64,000 bases of DNA, taken from assembly GCF_020404845.1 (NCBI RefSeq), contig NZ_JAIOJZ010000004.1, positions 124,001 to 188,000 on the forward strand, given 5' to 3'. Positions 55,385 through 63,831 of this stretch are shown here, piece by piece; positions within the stretch are counted from its first letter, which is position 1, and each line of letters opens with the position of its first letter. Under the pieces are notes generated by a model. That model saw only the letters and a list, made by a program, of their open reading frames with translations, was not told the DNA's origin and made no database searches. Both the position numbers and the translations under genes were made by a program. The stretch comes from Streptomyces hyderabadensis. GTDB taxonomy: Bacteria > Actinomycetota > Actinomycetes > Streptomycetales > Streptomycetaceae.

Positions 55385-58300
55385 TCACTCCAGGTCGGCG
55401 AGCCGCTGCGCCGTCTGCCGCGCGGTCGGCTCCCCGGTGGCCAGACGGTCGTCCGGCAACCGGTCCCACTGCGCCCGGGCCGCCGCGTAGGCGTCCCGTG
55501 CCGCGCGGGGCCGGACGGCCGCCTCGAAGGACATACCCCGCCAGTGGTGTGCCTGCGCGGCCAGTTCCACGGCCTCCTGGCGTCGGCGCTCGGTTTCGGC
55601 CTCCTCCTCCGCCCGGCGGGCCGCCTCGGCGGCCGCCCGGAAGGCGTCCACCGCCACGTCCAGCCGCGCCGCCCGGCCGAGACTCTGGAACGCCTCGAAC
55701 TGGGCCTGCCCCAGCTCCAGTCGGCAGCGTGCCGCCAGCAGCGGGTCCTCCGCGTCGGCCGCGGCGAGCCCGAAGAGGTGCTCCGCCTCCCTGAGGTCGA
55801 CCCGGTCGCCGCGCGCCTGGTACCGGAGCATGAGGGCCTGGCCGAGGAGCAGCAGCCGGTGGGCGACCCGCGGGCTGCCCGCCGGGGTCTCCATCCGGCA
55901 GTCCCGCAGCACCCGGATCGCGTCGGACACCCGGTCCCGGCGCCGGTGGGCGGGCTCCAGCGTGGCCAGCCGGAGCAGTACGCTCCCCCACTCGGCGAGC
56001 ACGTCCGCGTGCGCGGGCGCGTCCCTCGACATCCAGTGCGCCGCCTGGGCGAAACGGTCGGCTGCCGCGTGCAGTTCGGGCGGCTCCCCGGACTCGGCGT
56101 AGCGGGCCAGGGCCACCCGCCCGGCGCGGACCAGCAACGCCGCGCGCTGCGCCTGCTCGCGTACCCGGCCGAGTGCCTCGTCGGTCCGGGCCTGGGCCTC
56201 GTCCAGCGGGCCGCCCGCCGCCAACAGCGCGTCGACCAGGTCGACCAGCACCCGGACCCGGTCACGGACGGACTCGGCGGTGTCCTGTTCCGGGTCGGCC
56301 TCGAGCCCCCGGCGCAGCGACCGCGCCGACTGCTCCGCGTACAGCCTGGCCTGGGCCGGGTCCGCCGTCACCGCCGACAGACGCAGCAGGGTGCGGCCGT
56401 GGGCCAGCAGCAGCTCGGCGGGGCGGTCGCTGCGGTCGGGCCAGGCGTCGGCGAACGCCTCCAGCATGCCGACGGCACTCTGCAGGAGGGCGCTGTCGCC
56501 GCCCAGGCGCCACTGGGTCTCCAGCGAGGCGACCCGTTCCAGGGTGAGCCGCAGCGCCTCCGCCTCGTCCAGGCCGGGTGCCGCGCACGCGACCGCGTAC
56601 TCCCGGTCGGCGCGGCGCAGCAGGTCGAGCGCGCCGGACCGGTCTCCGCGCCGTCGCGCGTCGGTGGCGGCGGCGTGCAGCACGCGCGCGAGGACGGCGC
56701 GTTCCCGCAGGGCGTGCGGGGGCGCGGCGGCCCGTTCGGCGGCCCGGGTGGCCTCCTGCAGCAGCGCGGCACCGCCCTGCACCTCCCACAGCCGCAGGGT
56801 GCAGCGCGCGTACTCGCCCCACAGCTCGGGGTCGGCGCCGGCCGGCCGTTCCTGCTCGGTGGCGCCGCGCAGCAACTGCACGGCGTCGATGACGTCCTGG
56901 ACCATGCCCTCGCCGTCGAACCGGGCGAGCAGGGCGCGCGCCCGGACGACCGCCCGGTGCGTGGGCCGGTCCGCGGTGAGCTGCGTGCCGGTCCGGCTGT
57001 CGTACGTCGCGAACTGCTCGGGCAACGGCATGAACCGCTCCAGGATCCGGGCCGCGACCTCCGCGAAGGGCTGCGGGACCGGGGCGCTCGCGCCGTTGCC
57101 CCCGTTCTCGCCCGGGTAGCCGGGTTCGGCGCCGGAGGGGTGCGGGTGCGGGCGGCCGGGGCCGTCGTCGCCGAGCTGGGCCAGCGCGAGCGCCGGGAAG
57201 TTGGGGCCGCCCTTGCCGAAGTGCTGCTCGATGTACTCCGAGCAGTGCTTGAGGACCAGCATGGCCTCGTCCCGCCCGAGCCGGGACAGCAGGGCCTCGC
57301 GCACCTCGGGGTCGATGTCGTACCACTGGGTGCCGTCCTCGCCGTGCTCCGCGCGGGCCCGGGTGAGCAGGCCGCCGACCAGCACCTCGGCGAGTTCGGA
57401 CGGGCCGGATCCGGGCAGCATCGTCCGCTGGACCAGCTGCATCACCGGGAGGCACAGCGGCGTCGCCGCGAGGTAGACGGCCAGCCGCGCGGCGGCCGGG
57501 GACGCCCCCGCGCTGAACCTGCTGACCCGCTCCAACGGCGTGCGGCGGCGGTCCGGGCGGGCCGCCGGGGCGGCCGGCTGGTCGGCCCGCACCCAGCCCA
57601 CGGCGCCCGGGACCGGTCCGGCGCCGGACAGCAGGCGCGCCCACGAGCCGAGGGCCACCGGCTCCGGCGGCAGTACGGGGACGGCCAGCGCGCCCCGGCG
57701 GGCCTCGGCGGAGGCGCCGGAGGCGGTGCGCACCCGCAGCAGTCCGCCGCCCAGGGTGTCACCGCGCGACAGGCCACCGAAGGTGACGGGCAGCCGGGTG
57801 CGGTTCCACATGCGCTGCGGCAGCGGCTGGAGCACGGCGACGGGGCCCTGCCGGGACAGGTGGTGGAGCAGCCGGTGGGCGTGGCCGCTGTGCCACAGCG
57901 GGCCGGCGCAGTCGCTGACCAGGACGACGATCCGGCGCCCGGTCGGATCGCTGAGCCGGTCGGCGGCGTGCAGCGGCGCGCCGTGCGGGTCGGCGCTGCG
58001 GCTGACGGCCGGGCCCCCGTCCGGACCCTGGTGCAGATGGCTGACCTGGACGTCCGAGAAGGCCCCCAGCCGACTGAAGATCTGGGCCAGTTCGGCGAAC
58101 AGCCGGCCCCATACGCGCATCGAGGAGGAGGCGTCCAGCACCAGTTGCAACCGGGCGTCGCCGCGGGTGAGGTACCGGCGGACGGGCAGGATCAGTCCCC
58201 CGGCCCGGGCGCTGACCTCCGCGGTCCCGACCTCGTCGAGTTCGGAGCGCAGCGGGGTGGCCGGGCTCCGGTAGCCCTGCAAGGGGCGCAGGGCGCGCAG

Positions 58301-58852
58301 GAGTTCGAGCGGCGCGGGCAGCACCGGAGCGGCGGGCACCCCCACCGGCAGCGCCCGGGCCCGGCCGGCTCCGCGCACCCCGGTTCCCTCGCCGGGCGGC
58401 AGCGGGTAGAGGGCCACCCGCCGGGCGGCCGGAGGGTCGGGCCGCTCGGGCGAGGGCGGCCGGGTCTCGGGCGGGGGCGGCGCAACGGGCCGGGCGGGCG
58501 GCCGGACCGCCGGGGGCGCAAGGCGGTCGCCCGGGTCGGGCGCCGGGTCCGTGGCGTCGGCGGACCGGGTCCACCGGGCCAGCCAGAGCGCGTCGCAGAG
58601 CTGCTCGGCGTCCGGGTCCAGGCCGATCTCCCGCAGCCGCAGGACGAGTCGGGCGAGCGGGTCGTCGCCGGTCGCGGCCGCACGACCTGCCCCGGAACCA
58701 CCGTCGCCGGGCACGGCCGCACGACCTGCCCCGGAACCACCGTCGCCGGGCGCGGCGGCACGACGTGCCCGGGAGCCGCCGTCGCCGGGCGCGCCGGGGT
58801 GGCCGGGGGTGCCGTTGCCGCCGGGGCCGTGACGCGCCGTCTCGTCGGGCAT
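55385..58852 (-). CDS. SAV_2336-type protein: vWA domain plus TPR-like array
   Basis: A 1155-residue protein. It opens with three 13-residue repeats (residues about 22-61), then a short SAV_2336-type N-terminal domain (DPLARLVLRLREIGLDPDAE) and a Pro-rich linker. A vWA domain follows with an intact MIDAS start, VLDASSSMRVW (Asp240, Ser242, Ser244), and VVLVSDCAGPLW. The C-terminal half (about 600-1155) is an alpha-solenoid of TPR-like helices. It is preceded 4 bp upstream by the MoxR gene, making a classic MoxR-vWA pair; fxsA follows. The likely role is a signal-responsive adaptor remodelled by the ATPase. Confidence 0.82.
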   Translation of the reverse strand: MPDETARHGPGGNGTPGHPGAPGDGGSRARRAAAPGDGGSGAGRAAVPGDGGSGAGRAAATGDDPLARLVLRLREIGLDPDAEQLCDALWLARWTRSADATDPAPDPGDRLAPPAVRPPARPVAPPPPETRPPSPERPDPPAARRVALYPLPPGEGTGVRGAGRARALPVGVPAAPVLPAPLELLRALRPLQGYRSPATPLRSELDEVGTAEVSARAGGLILPVRRYLTRGDARLQLVLDASSSMRVWGRLFAELAQIFSRLGAFSDVQVSHLHQGPDGGPAVSRSADPHGAPLHAADRLSDPTGRRIVVLVSDCAGPLWHSGHAHRLLHHLSRQGPVAVLQPLPQRMWNRTRLPVTFGGLSRGDTLGGGLLRVRTASGASAEARRGALAVPVLPPEPVALGSWARLLSGAGPVPGAVGWVRADQPAAPAARPDRRRTPLERVSRFSAGASPAAARLAVYLAATPLCLPVMQLVQRTMLPGSGPSELAEVLVGGLLTRARAEHGEDGTQWYDIDPEVREALLSRLGRDEAMLVLKHCSEYIEQHFGKGGPNFPALALAQLGDDGPGRPHPHPSGAEPGYPGENGGNGASAPVPQPFAEVAARILERFMPLPEQFATYDSRTGTQLTADRPTHRAVVRARALLARFDGEGMVQDVIDAVQLLRGATEQERPAGADPELWGEYARCTLRLWEVQGGAALLQEATRAAERAAAPPHALRERAVLARVLHAAATDARRRGDRSGALDLLRRADREYAVACAAPGLDEAEALRLTLERVASLETQWRLGGDSALLQSAVGMLEAFADAWPDRSDRPAELLLAHGRTLLRLSAVTADPAQARLYAEQSARSLRRGLEADPEQDTAESVRDRVRVLVDLVDALLAAGGPLDEAQARTDEALGRVREQAQRAALLVRAGRVALARYAESGEPPELHAAADRFAQAAHWMSRDAPAHADVLAEWGSVLLRLATLEPAHRRRDRVSDAIRVLRDCRMETPAGSPRVAHRLLLLGQALMLRYQARGDRVDLREAEHLFGLAAADAEDPLLAARCRLELGQAQFEAFQSLGRAARLDVAVDAFRAAAEAARRAEEEAETERRRQEAVELAAQAHHWRGMSFEAAVRPRAARDAYAAARAQWDRLPDDRLATGEPTARQTAQRLADLE
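58676..58792 (-). repeat. Three 39-bp tandem repeats in the SAV_2336-type gene
   Basis: Units at 58676, 58715 and 58754 encode variants of GDGGSGAGRAAxP. The first two differ by one base by eye. They keep the frame. Confidence 0.9.
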
Positions 58853-58856
58853 CGCG

Positions 58857-59879
58857 TCACCTCGGGCGATCGAGCCGCTGGATGAGCAGGTCGGCCAGGC
58901 GGTCGCGGCTGGGCGTGGCGGCGGCGTCGGTGAGGTAGATCGCGTTGAGCAACTGGTCCGTCGCCAGCAACTCGCTGCGGGACCGCTCCAGGAAGCGGGT
59001 GACGAGGTCGTCGCCCGCGCGGGCCGCCTCGTCGCCCAGGTGGGCCCGTACGAAGGTGGCGAGCCGGTTGTGGTCGGGCCGGCCGAGTTCCAGGTGGATG
59101 CAGCGCCGCATCAGCGGGGCCGGGAAGTCGCGTTCGCCGTTGCTGGTGAGCACCACGAACGGGAAGGCACGGCAGCGCACCCGGCCGTCGCGCACCGGCA
59201 CCTTCACGCCGTCCGCGGTGAGCACCTCGGCGGTGCGGTCCGGCAGCCGGTCCGCGATGCGTTCCAGCTCCGGGATGGCGAACTCGCCTTCCTCCAGTAC
59301 GTTCAGGAGGTCGTTGGGCAGGTCGATGTCGCTCTTGTCCAGCTCGTCGATGAGCAGGACACGCGGCTTGTCCGAGGGCAGCAGGGCGGTGCCGAGGGGG
59401 CCGAGCCGGATGTAGCCGCCGATGCCGTCGACCGCGCCCGGCGTCCCGGATCCCGGGCCGTTGTCCGCCTGCGCCGCGATCTGCACGTCCTGCAGGCGCG
59501 CGATGGCGTCGTAGTGGTAGAGGCCGTCCTGCAGTTCGGAGCGGCTGACGATGGACCAGCGCAGTACGTTGCCCAGGCCCAGTTCGTACGCCACCGAGTG
59601 GGCCAGGGTGCTCTTGCCCGCGCCGGGGCTGCCGGTGACGAGGAGCGGCCGGCGCAGGTACAGCGCGGCGTTGATCATCTCGAGTTCCTCGGCGCCCGGC
59701 CGGTGCAGCTCGGCCAGGTGCCGGTGGGCGCCGAGCCTGCGGTCCTCGGAGCCGTCGCCGGAGCCCGCCGCGTCCCGGCTGGTGAAGTCCCGCCACGGGG
59801 GCGGGTCGGGAAGCCGGTCGAGGCCGTCGTGGGGTTCGCCGGCGCCCCGGTAGATGAGCCACTCGCTGGATTCGGTCAT
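58857..59879 (-). CDS. MoxR-family AAA+ ATPase
   Basis: A 340-residue MoxR-type ATPase: Walker A TGSPGAGKST, sensor region, Walker B RVLLIDELDKSD, and VLTSNGERDFPAPLMRRC with the arginine finger region. MoxR enzymes remodel or load partners with vWA proteins, here the next gene. The N-terminal 60 residues are an unusual charged extension. It starts 169 bp after the VMAP gene, a gap with a small hairpin (59984-60001). Confidence 0.9.
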   Translation of the reverse strand: MTESSEWLIYRGAGEPHDGLDRLPDPPPWRDFTSRDAAGSGDGSEDRRLGAHRHLAELHRPGAEELEMINAALYLRRPLLVTGSPGAGKSTLAHSVAYELGLGNVLRWSIVSRSELQDGLYHYDAIARLQDVQIAAQADNGPGSGTPGAVDGIGGYIRLGPLGTALLPSDKPRVLLIDELDKSDIDLPNDLLNVLEEGEFAIPELERIADRLPDRTAEVLTADGVKVPVRDGRVRCRAFPFVVLTSNGERDFPAPLMRRCIHLELGRPDHNRLATFVRAHLGDEAARAGDDLVTRFLERSRSELLATDQLLNAIYLTDAAATPSRDRLADLLIQRLDRPR

Positions 59880-60048
59880 GATCCAATCCTCGTCGTCACT
59901 CGTCCCGGGGGCGCTGTCGTCGTGGGGCGTCCATCACGGTATCGATCCTGAACGGGACTGGTAAGAGGCACATCACCCAACGGGTCCCTCGGCAAAGGGA
60001 CTTGAAACGCCGGGGAGGGCGGCCGACGGAGGCGCGCGCGGGCCGCGG

Positions 60049-62283
60049 TCACGGTGCCTCCAGCAGGTCGCCCGCGCCGGGCAGGGGCTGGTGCGGATCG
60101 TCGTACAGCAGCGCTATGCCGTGGGCCCAGAAGGTCTCGGGCCGGCCCGATCGCAGCCGGAAGCGCAGGTCGCGCACCGCCTCGGGCAATCGGTGGGCGC
60201 CGGCCGGACCCGCGATCTGGTCCAGGGTGCCGCGGTGGAACTCACCGCACACCGCCTCCGGCAGCCCGTGCCGGCGGCGCCACAACGCCACCCCGAAACC
60301 GCCGCGCACGAGCCGGGCGAGCCCCTCCGTGTCGCCCTCGTGGCCGTGGCCGTGGCCGTCGAAGCGGCACAGCACCGGCACCGTGCCGTGCGACAGGCCC
60401 CGCAACTCCTCGACGGGCGGCACCGGTTTGCGCAGGCCGTCGTCGCAGTCGAGGACCGCGGCCGTCACCGGGTGCGCGTGCAGCCAGCGCCAGCGGGCCC
60501 GGCGTTCCTCGTCGATGTCCAGCCGGTAGTCACCGTCCGGTGCGGCCGACGGCTGCCCCCCGCCTCCGCCGGTCCCACGCCTCCCGCCGTCTCCGCCGCT
60601 CGACCCAGGTCCGCCGTCCTCGCCGTACTCGCCGTACTCGCCGTACTCACCGACCTCGCCGTACTCGCCGTTCTCTGTCAGCTGGTCGCGGTCGGAGCAG
60701 CGCAGGACGACCGGGCGCTGGGTGCCGAGCCGCTCGTCCCCGGGGCCGAGCCGCCATTCGTCCACGTCGAGGGCGAGCAGCGAGTGCTCCGTCGCCACTT
60801 GCAGGACCGCCGGCCGTCCCGGCGTGTCGCACTGCCGGAACGCCTCCTTGAGGGGTGCGGACAGCTGGGTGGCGAGGTCGGCCAGCGGCACTCGCTGGAC
60901 CTCCTCGATGCGCTTGGCCTCCCCGTCGGAGCCCACCACGAAGACCGACCAGTCGCAGCGGTCCGGCTCCCAGCCCCGCCGCACGATCTCGACCAGCACG
61001 GACGACTGCCCGGTCGCCGCCCGGCCCGGATCACCGGCGGACGGTCCGGCCCGCCGGGGGCCCACCACCGGGACGGGCCGGCGCGCCCGCAGCCTGTCGT
61101 TCCGCCGTTCGACGAGGGCGGTCCGGCGGCCGGGGCCGAGTCGCTGGGCCGCCTGCCTCACCCCGGCCCACAGGGCCTCCTCGGCGGCCGGCGTACTGGG
61201 CGCGAGGAACGGGCGGTCGGCGGTCATGGCGTGCACCGCGTAGTCGAGCACCAGATAGAGGGCGCCGTCGTCGCGCGCGTACTCGTACAGGGCGCCGAGC
61301 CCGTCCCGCCAGCCGCGCGGGGCGGGCAGCGGGGGCGGGGCCTCGAAGTCCTGCAGCGAGTCCAGGAGGTCCAGCAGGGAACGGGTGCTGGCCGGGGGCG
61401 GCAGGTCCGCGAGACGGCCGAGCAACTGGACGCGCTCGTCGGGGCTCAGCGTCTGGCCGGGCCGGGCACCGAGCTGGCTCTGCACGTCCGCCCAGGTGTG
61501 GCGGCGCGCGTCCGGATGGCGCTGCCGGTCACGGTGGTAGCGGTCGTGGGCGTGCACCACCGCCTGGTACAGGTCGTCGGCTTCCGCCTTCAGCTCCCCG
61601 GACGGCACGGGCAGCGTCCGCAGCTGTTCCAGCCCGGTGGAGGTGCCCCCGCGCGCGTGATCGGAACGCGACTTCAGTACGCCGATGACCTCGCCGCGCT
61701 CCGGATCGATCACGGGGCCGCCGGAGACGCCGTCCGGCAGGTCGTTGTCCCCGAGCCGCATCTGGACGTCCGTGGTCCAGCCGCCGATGGTGCCCTGCAC
61801 GGTGAGGGTGCCGTCGAGCATGCTCAGCCGCCCGTCGACCACCGTCCAGCCCGCGTACAGGACCCTGCCCTCGCCGAAATAGGCCGCGGGGCGCTCGGAG
61901 AGGTACACGCACTCGTGGTCGACCGGCTCGCTCAGCCGCACCAGCGCGAGGTCCGGGGCGGGCCAGTTGCCGGGCACGGAACCGGCGCCCTCGGGCAGCG
62001 CGGCCGCCACGTGGCCCGAGACCGCGGACATGCCGCGGCCCGGTGCCGGCTCGTACACCACCACCACCTCGTCCCCCTCACCGCCGCAGGCCACGTGTGC
62101 GCAGGTCAGAACCCAACTCGGCGCGACGAAATAGCCGCTCCCGAGGAACGTCTCGGGTTCGTCCAGGGCATACCCGGCGTCCGGCCGATGAATGCGAACG
62201 GTCGCCGCCACGACGAGGCCACGCAGCGCACGGCGGGCCGCGTCGTGGGCCCCCGGTGCGCCGGGGGCGCGTCCGTGCGTCAT
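60049..62283 (-). CDS. Trypsin-like protease with VMAP-type C-terminal domain
   Basis: A 744-residue protein. A trypsin-fold domain occupies about residues 20-230 with the full triad: His63 (LTCAHVA), Asp111 (PDLALVRL) and Ser187 (DGVSGGP). A helical linker and a VMAP (vWA-MoxR-associated protein) C-terminal domain follow (VFVVGSDGEAKRIEEVQRVP and the WRWLHAHPVTAAVLDCDD part). A repeat of E-Y-G lies at about 540-560. With the Trypco1-like gene before it and MoxR and vWA after it, this is a ternary VMAP system, in which the protease is the likely effector. No signal peptide is seen, so it is intracellular. The ATG overlaps the upstream stop (ATGA). Confidence 0.83.
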   Translation of the reverse strand: MTHGRAPGAPGAHDAARRALRGLVVAATVRIHRPDAGYALDEPETFLGSGYFVAPSWVLTCAHVACGGEGDEVVVVYEPAPGRGMSAVSGHVAAALPEGAGSVPGNWPAPDLALVRLSEPVDHECVYLSERPAAYFGEGRVLYAGWTVVDGRLSMLDGTLTVQGTIGGWTTDVQMRLGDNDLPDGVSGGPVIDPERGEVIGVLKSRSDHARGGTSTGLEQLRTLPVPSGELKAEADDLYQAVVHAHDRYHRDRQRHPDARRHTWADVQSQLGARPGQTLSPDERVQLLGRLADLPPPASTRSLLDLLDSLQDFEAPPPLPAPRGWRDGLGALYEYARDDGALYLVLDYAVHAMTADRPFLAPSTPAAEEALWAGVRQAAQRLGPGRRTALVERRNDRLRARRPVPVVGPRRAGPSAGDPGRAATGQSSVLVEIVRRGWEPDRCDWSVFVVGSDGEAKRIEEVQRVPLADLATQLSAPLKEAFRQCDTPGRPAVLQVATEHSLLALDVDEWRLGPGDERLGTQRPVVLRCSDRDQLTENGEYGEVGEYGEYGEYGEDGGPGSSGGDGGRRGTGGGGGQPSAAPDGDYRLDIDEERRARWRWLHAHPVTAAVLDCDDGLRKPVPPVEELRGLSHGTVPVLCRFDGHGHGHEGDTEGLARLVRGGFGVALWRRRHGLPEAVCGEFHRGTLDQIAGPAGAHRLPEAVRDLRFRLRSGRPETFWAHGIALLYDDPHQPLPGAGDLLEAP
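60613..60678 (-). repeat. 9-bp microsatellite (E-Y-G) in the VMAP gene
   Basis: Six to seven units of CTCGCCGTA on the plus strand encode EYGEVGEYGEYGEYGEDG. Unit size keeps the frame, but slippage could vary length between strains. Confidence 0.85.
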
Positions 62284-62750
62284 GCCCCGCTCCCGGCAGC
62301 GGCGTCCCCGGTCCCGCCGTGCCCCGGAGCGCGGGCGGATGCGTCGGCGGTGGCGTCGGGGGGCTCACCACCCGGGGCGCCGGCGCCGGGCGCGGACGGG
62401 TCCGGCGGTCCGCCGTTCCAGGTAAGGGTGACCGAGATGCCCGCCTTGGCCTCGCCGTCGGCGAGGAGTCCCACGACCTTGCCTGCCTTGGCGGTCAGCT
62501 CGATGCCGAACTGGACGCTCACCTCGTCCGGCCGCACCGCGCGCAGAGGTTCCGCCAGTGAGCGGGCGACGCCGGTCACGAGCGCGTTCAGGCTCTCCAC
62601 GCTCGCCTCGATCCGCTCCGTGAAGCCGGTGTCGCTGAACGACAGCTGACCGGACGGCGCCGGCAGCTCCGCCGCGCCCGAGATCCGTGCCCAGACCGGT
62701 GTCCCGTCCGGCAGCACGATGCGCGTGACGCGCGTCGCTTCCTGTCCCAT
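62280..62750 (-). CDS. CU044_2847-family (Trypco1-like) protein, copy A
   Basis: A 156-residue protein. RPDEVSVQFGIELTAKAGKV and KAGISVTLTW are the family core; compare RPDEIEMQLAIKI in the copy at 48021. The N-terminal half (RIVLPDGTPVWARISGAAEL) is beta-rich. The C-terminal 40 residues are Pro/Ala/Gly-rich. The ATG at 62750 has GGGGGA six bases upstream; an ATG 15 codons earlier has none. It is the first gene of the whole island and is coupled to the VMAP gene by ATGA. Confidence 0.82.
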   Translation of the reverse strand: MGQEATRVTRIVLPDGTPVWARISGAAELPAPSGQLSFSDTGFTERIEASVESLNALVTGVARSLAEPLRAVRPDEVSVQFGIELTAKAGKVVGLLADGEAKAGISVTLTWNGGPPDPSAPGAGAPGGEPPDATADASARAPGHGGTGDAAAGSGA

Positions 62751-62929
62751 GCGTTTCCCCCGTCCCCGCGCCCCCTCGACGGCCCCGGAAGGCACGGCCC
62801 TGTGGACGCCTATCCTTGTGCTGTCTTTTCACAACCGACGGAAAGACCCCATCTCTCCACCCCGCAGGCACAGGTTTCTTCCCGCACGGGAGGCTCTCAA
62901 CCCTGCAAAGACCCGACGGAGCACGATCC

Positions 62930-63112
62930 ATGTACTTCACCGACCGCGGCATCGAGGAGCTGGAGAAGCGGCGCGGCGAGGAGGAGATCACCTTCGAGTG
63001 GCTCGCCGAGCAGCTGCGCACGTTCGTCGACCTGAACCCGGACTTCGAGGTACCGGTGGAACGCCTGGCCACGTGGCTGGCGCGGCTGGACGACGAGGAC
63101 GAGGACGAGTAG
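62930..63112 (+). CDS. Small acidic protein (DUF6104-like)
   Basis: A 60-residue acidic protein (MYFTDRGIEELEKRRGEEE ... RLATWLARLDDEDEDE) widely conserved in streptomycetes under a DUF6104-type label. No signal peptide or metal site. Function unknown. The ATG is preceded by GACGGAGCACGATCC with GGAG at good spacing. It is divergent from the Trypco1-like gene over a 179-bp shared promoter region. Confidence 0.8.
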   Translation: MYFTDRGIEELEKRRGEEEITFEWLAEQLRTFVDLNPDFEVPVERLATWLARLDDEDEDE

Positions 63113-63831
63113 TCCGCGGCGACCCGCGAGACGAGCAGGGGCGCCCGGGCGCCAGAAGAAGCACGCAGGCCCGTGCGACCGGCCCGGGCGTGTACGCCAC
63201 GGCAGCCCGGGCGTGTACGCCACGGCGGCCCGGGCAACGGCGAGGCAGCCCGCGGGCCACGACGGCACCGCCCCGGCACCACGACCGGAAACGGTGAGCC
63301 GCCGCGACGCACCCCGGCGAGACCACCCGGACGGACATACCGCCCCCGCCCAGACACACGGTGCGGCCACCCGGAACCACCACGGGACCGCGGCAGCACG
63401 ACCAAGCCCCGCCGTCCGACGGCACACAACCCGGCGAAACCGCCCGGAGGGACATGCCGAGGCCGCCCGGGACACACGGTGCAGCCACCCAGAAACGCCA
63501 CGGGACCACCGCGGCAGCACGGCCAAGCCCCACCCCGCTGCCCGACGGCACGGAATCCGGCGAGACCGCCCGAACAGACATACCGACCCCGCCCGGGACG
63601 CGGTAGAGCCACCCGGAAACATCGCGGACCGCCGCGGCAGCACGGCCAAGCCCCGCCGTCCGACGGCACGGCAACCGGCGAGACCGCCCGGAGGGACACC
63701 GCGGGGCCGCCCGGAGACACGAGGGGCCGCCCGGAGACCCGGCCGGGTCCCACGGAGACCCGCGGGGCCCGGACGCGCGGCGGGGCCCCGACGGCGCGGC
63801 CAAGCCCGCTGAACCGGACCCCGCGGAACCG
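63113..63831. repeat. Gene-free 0.7 kb with degenerate tandem repeats
   Basis: No convincing gene is seen here. A roughly 23-bp unit (GCCCGGGCGTGTACGCCACG) is repeated near 63182-63240. From about 63315 to 63760 there are about three and a half copies of a unit of about 120 bp; the landmark GGCGARACC recurs at 63315, 63433, 63559 and 63677 (spacings 118, 126, 118). The spacings break reading frame, so long open frames here are an effect of composition. Confidence 0.8.

Noticed and set aside
63182..63760. Possible CRISPR array
   Set aside because: Units are imperfect, about 120 bp long, without constant repeats separated by unique spacers, and no cas genes are near.
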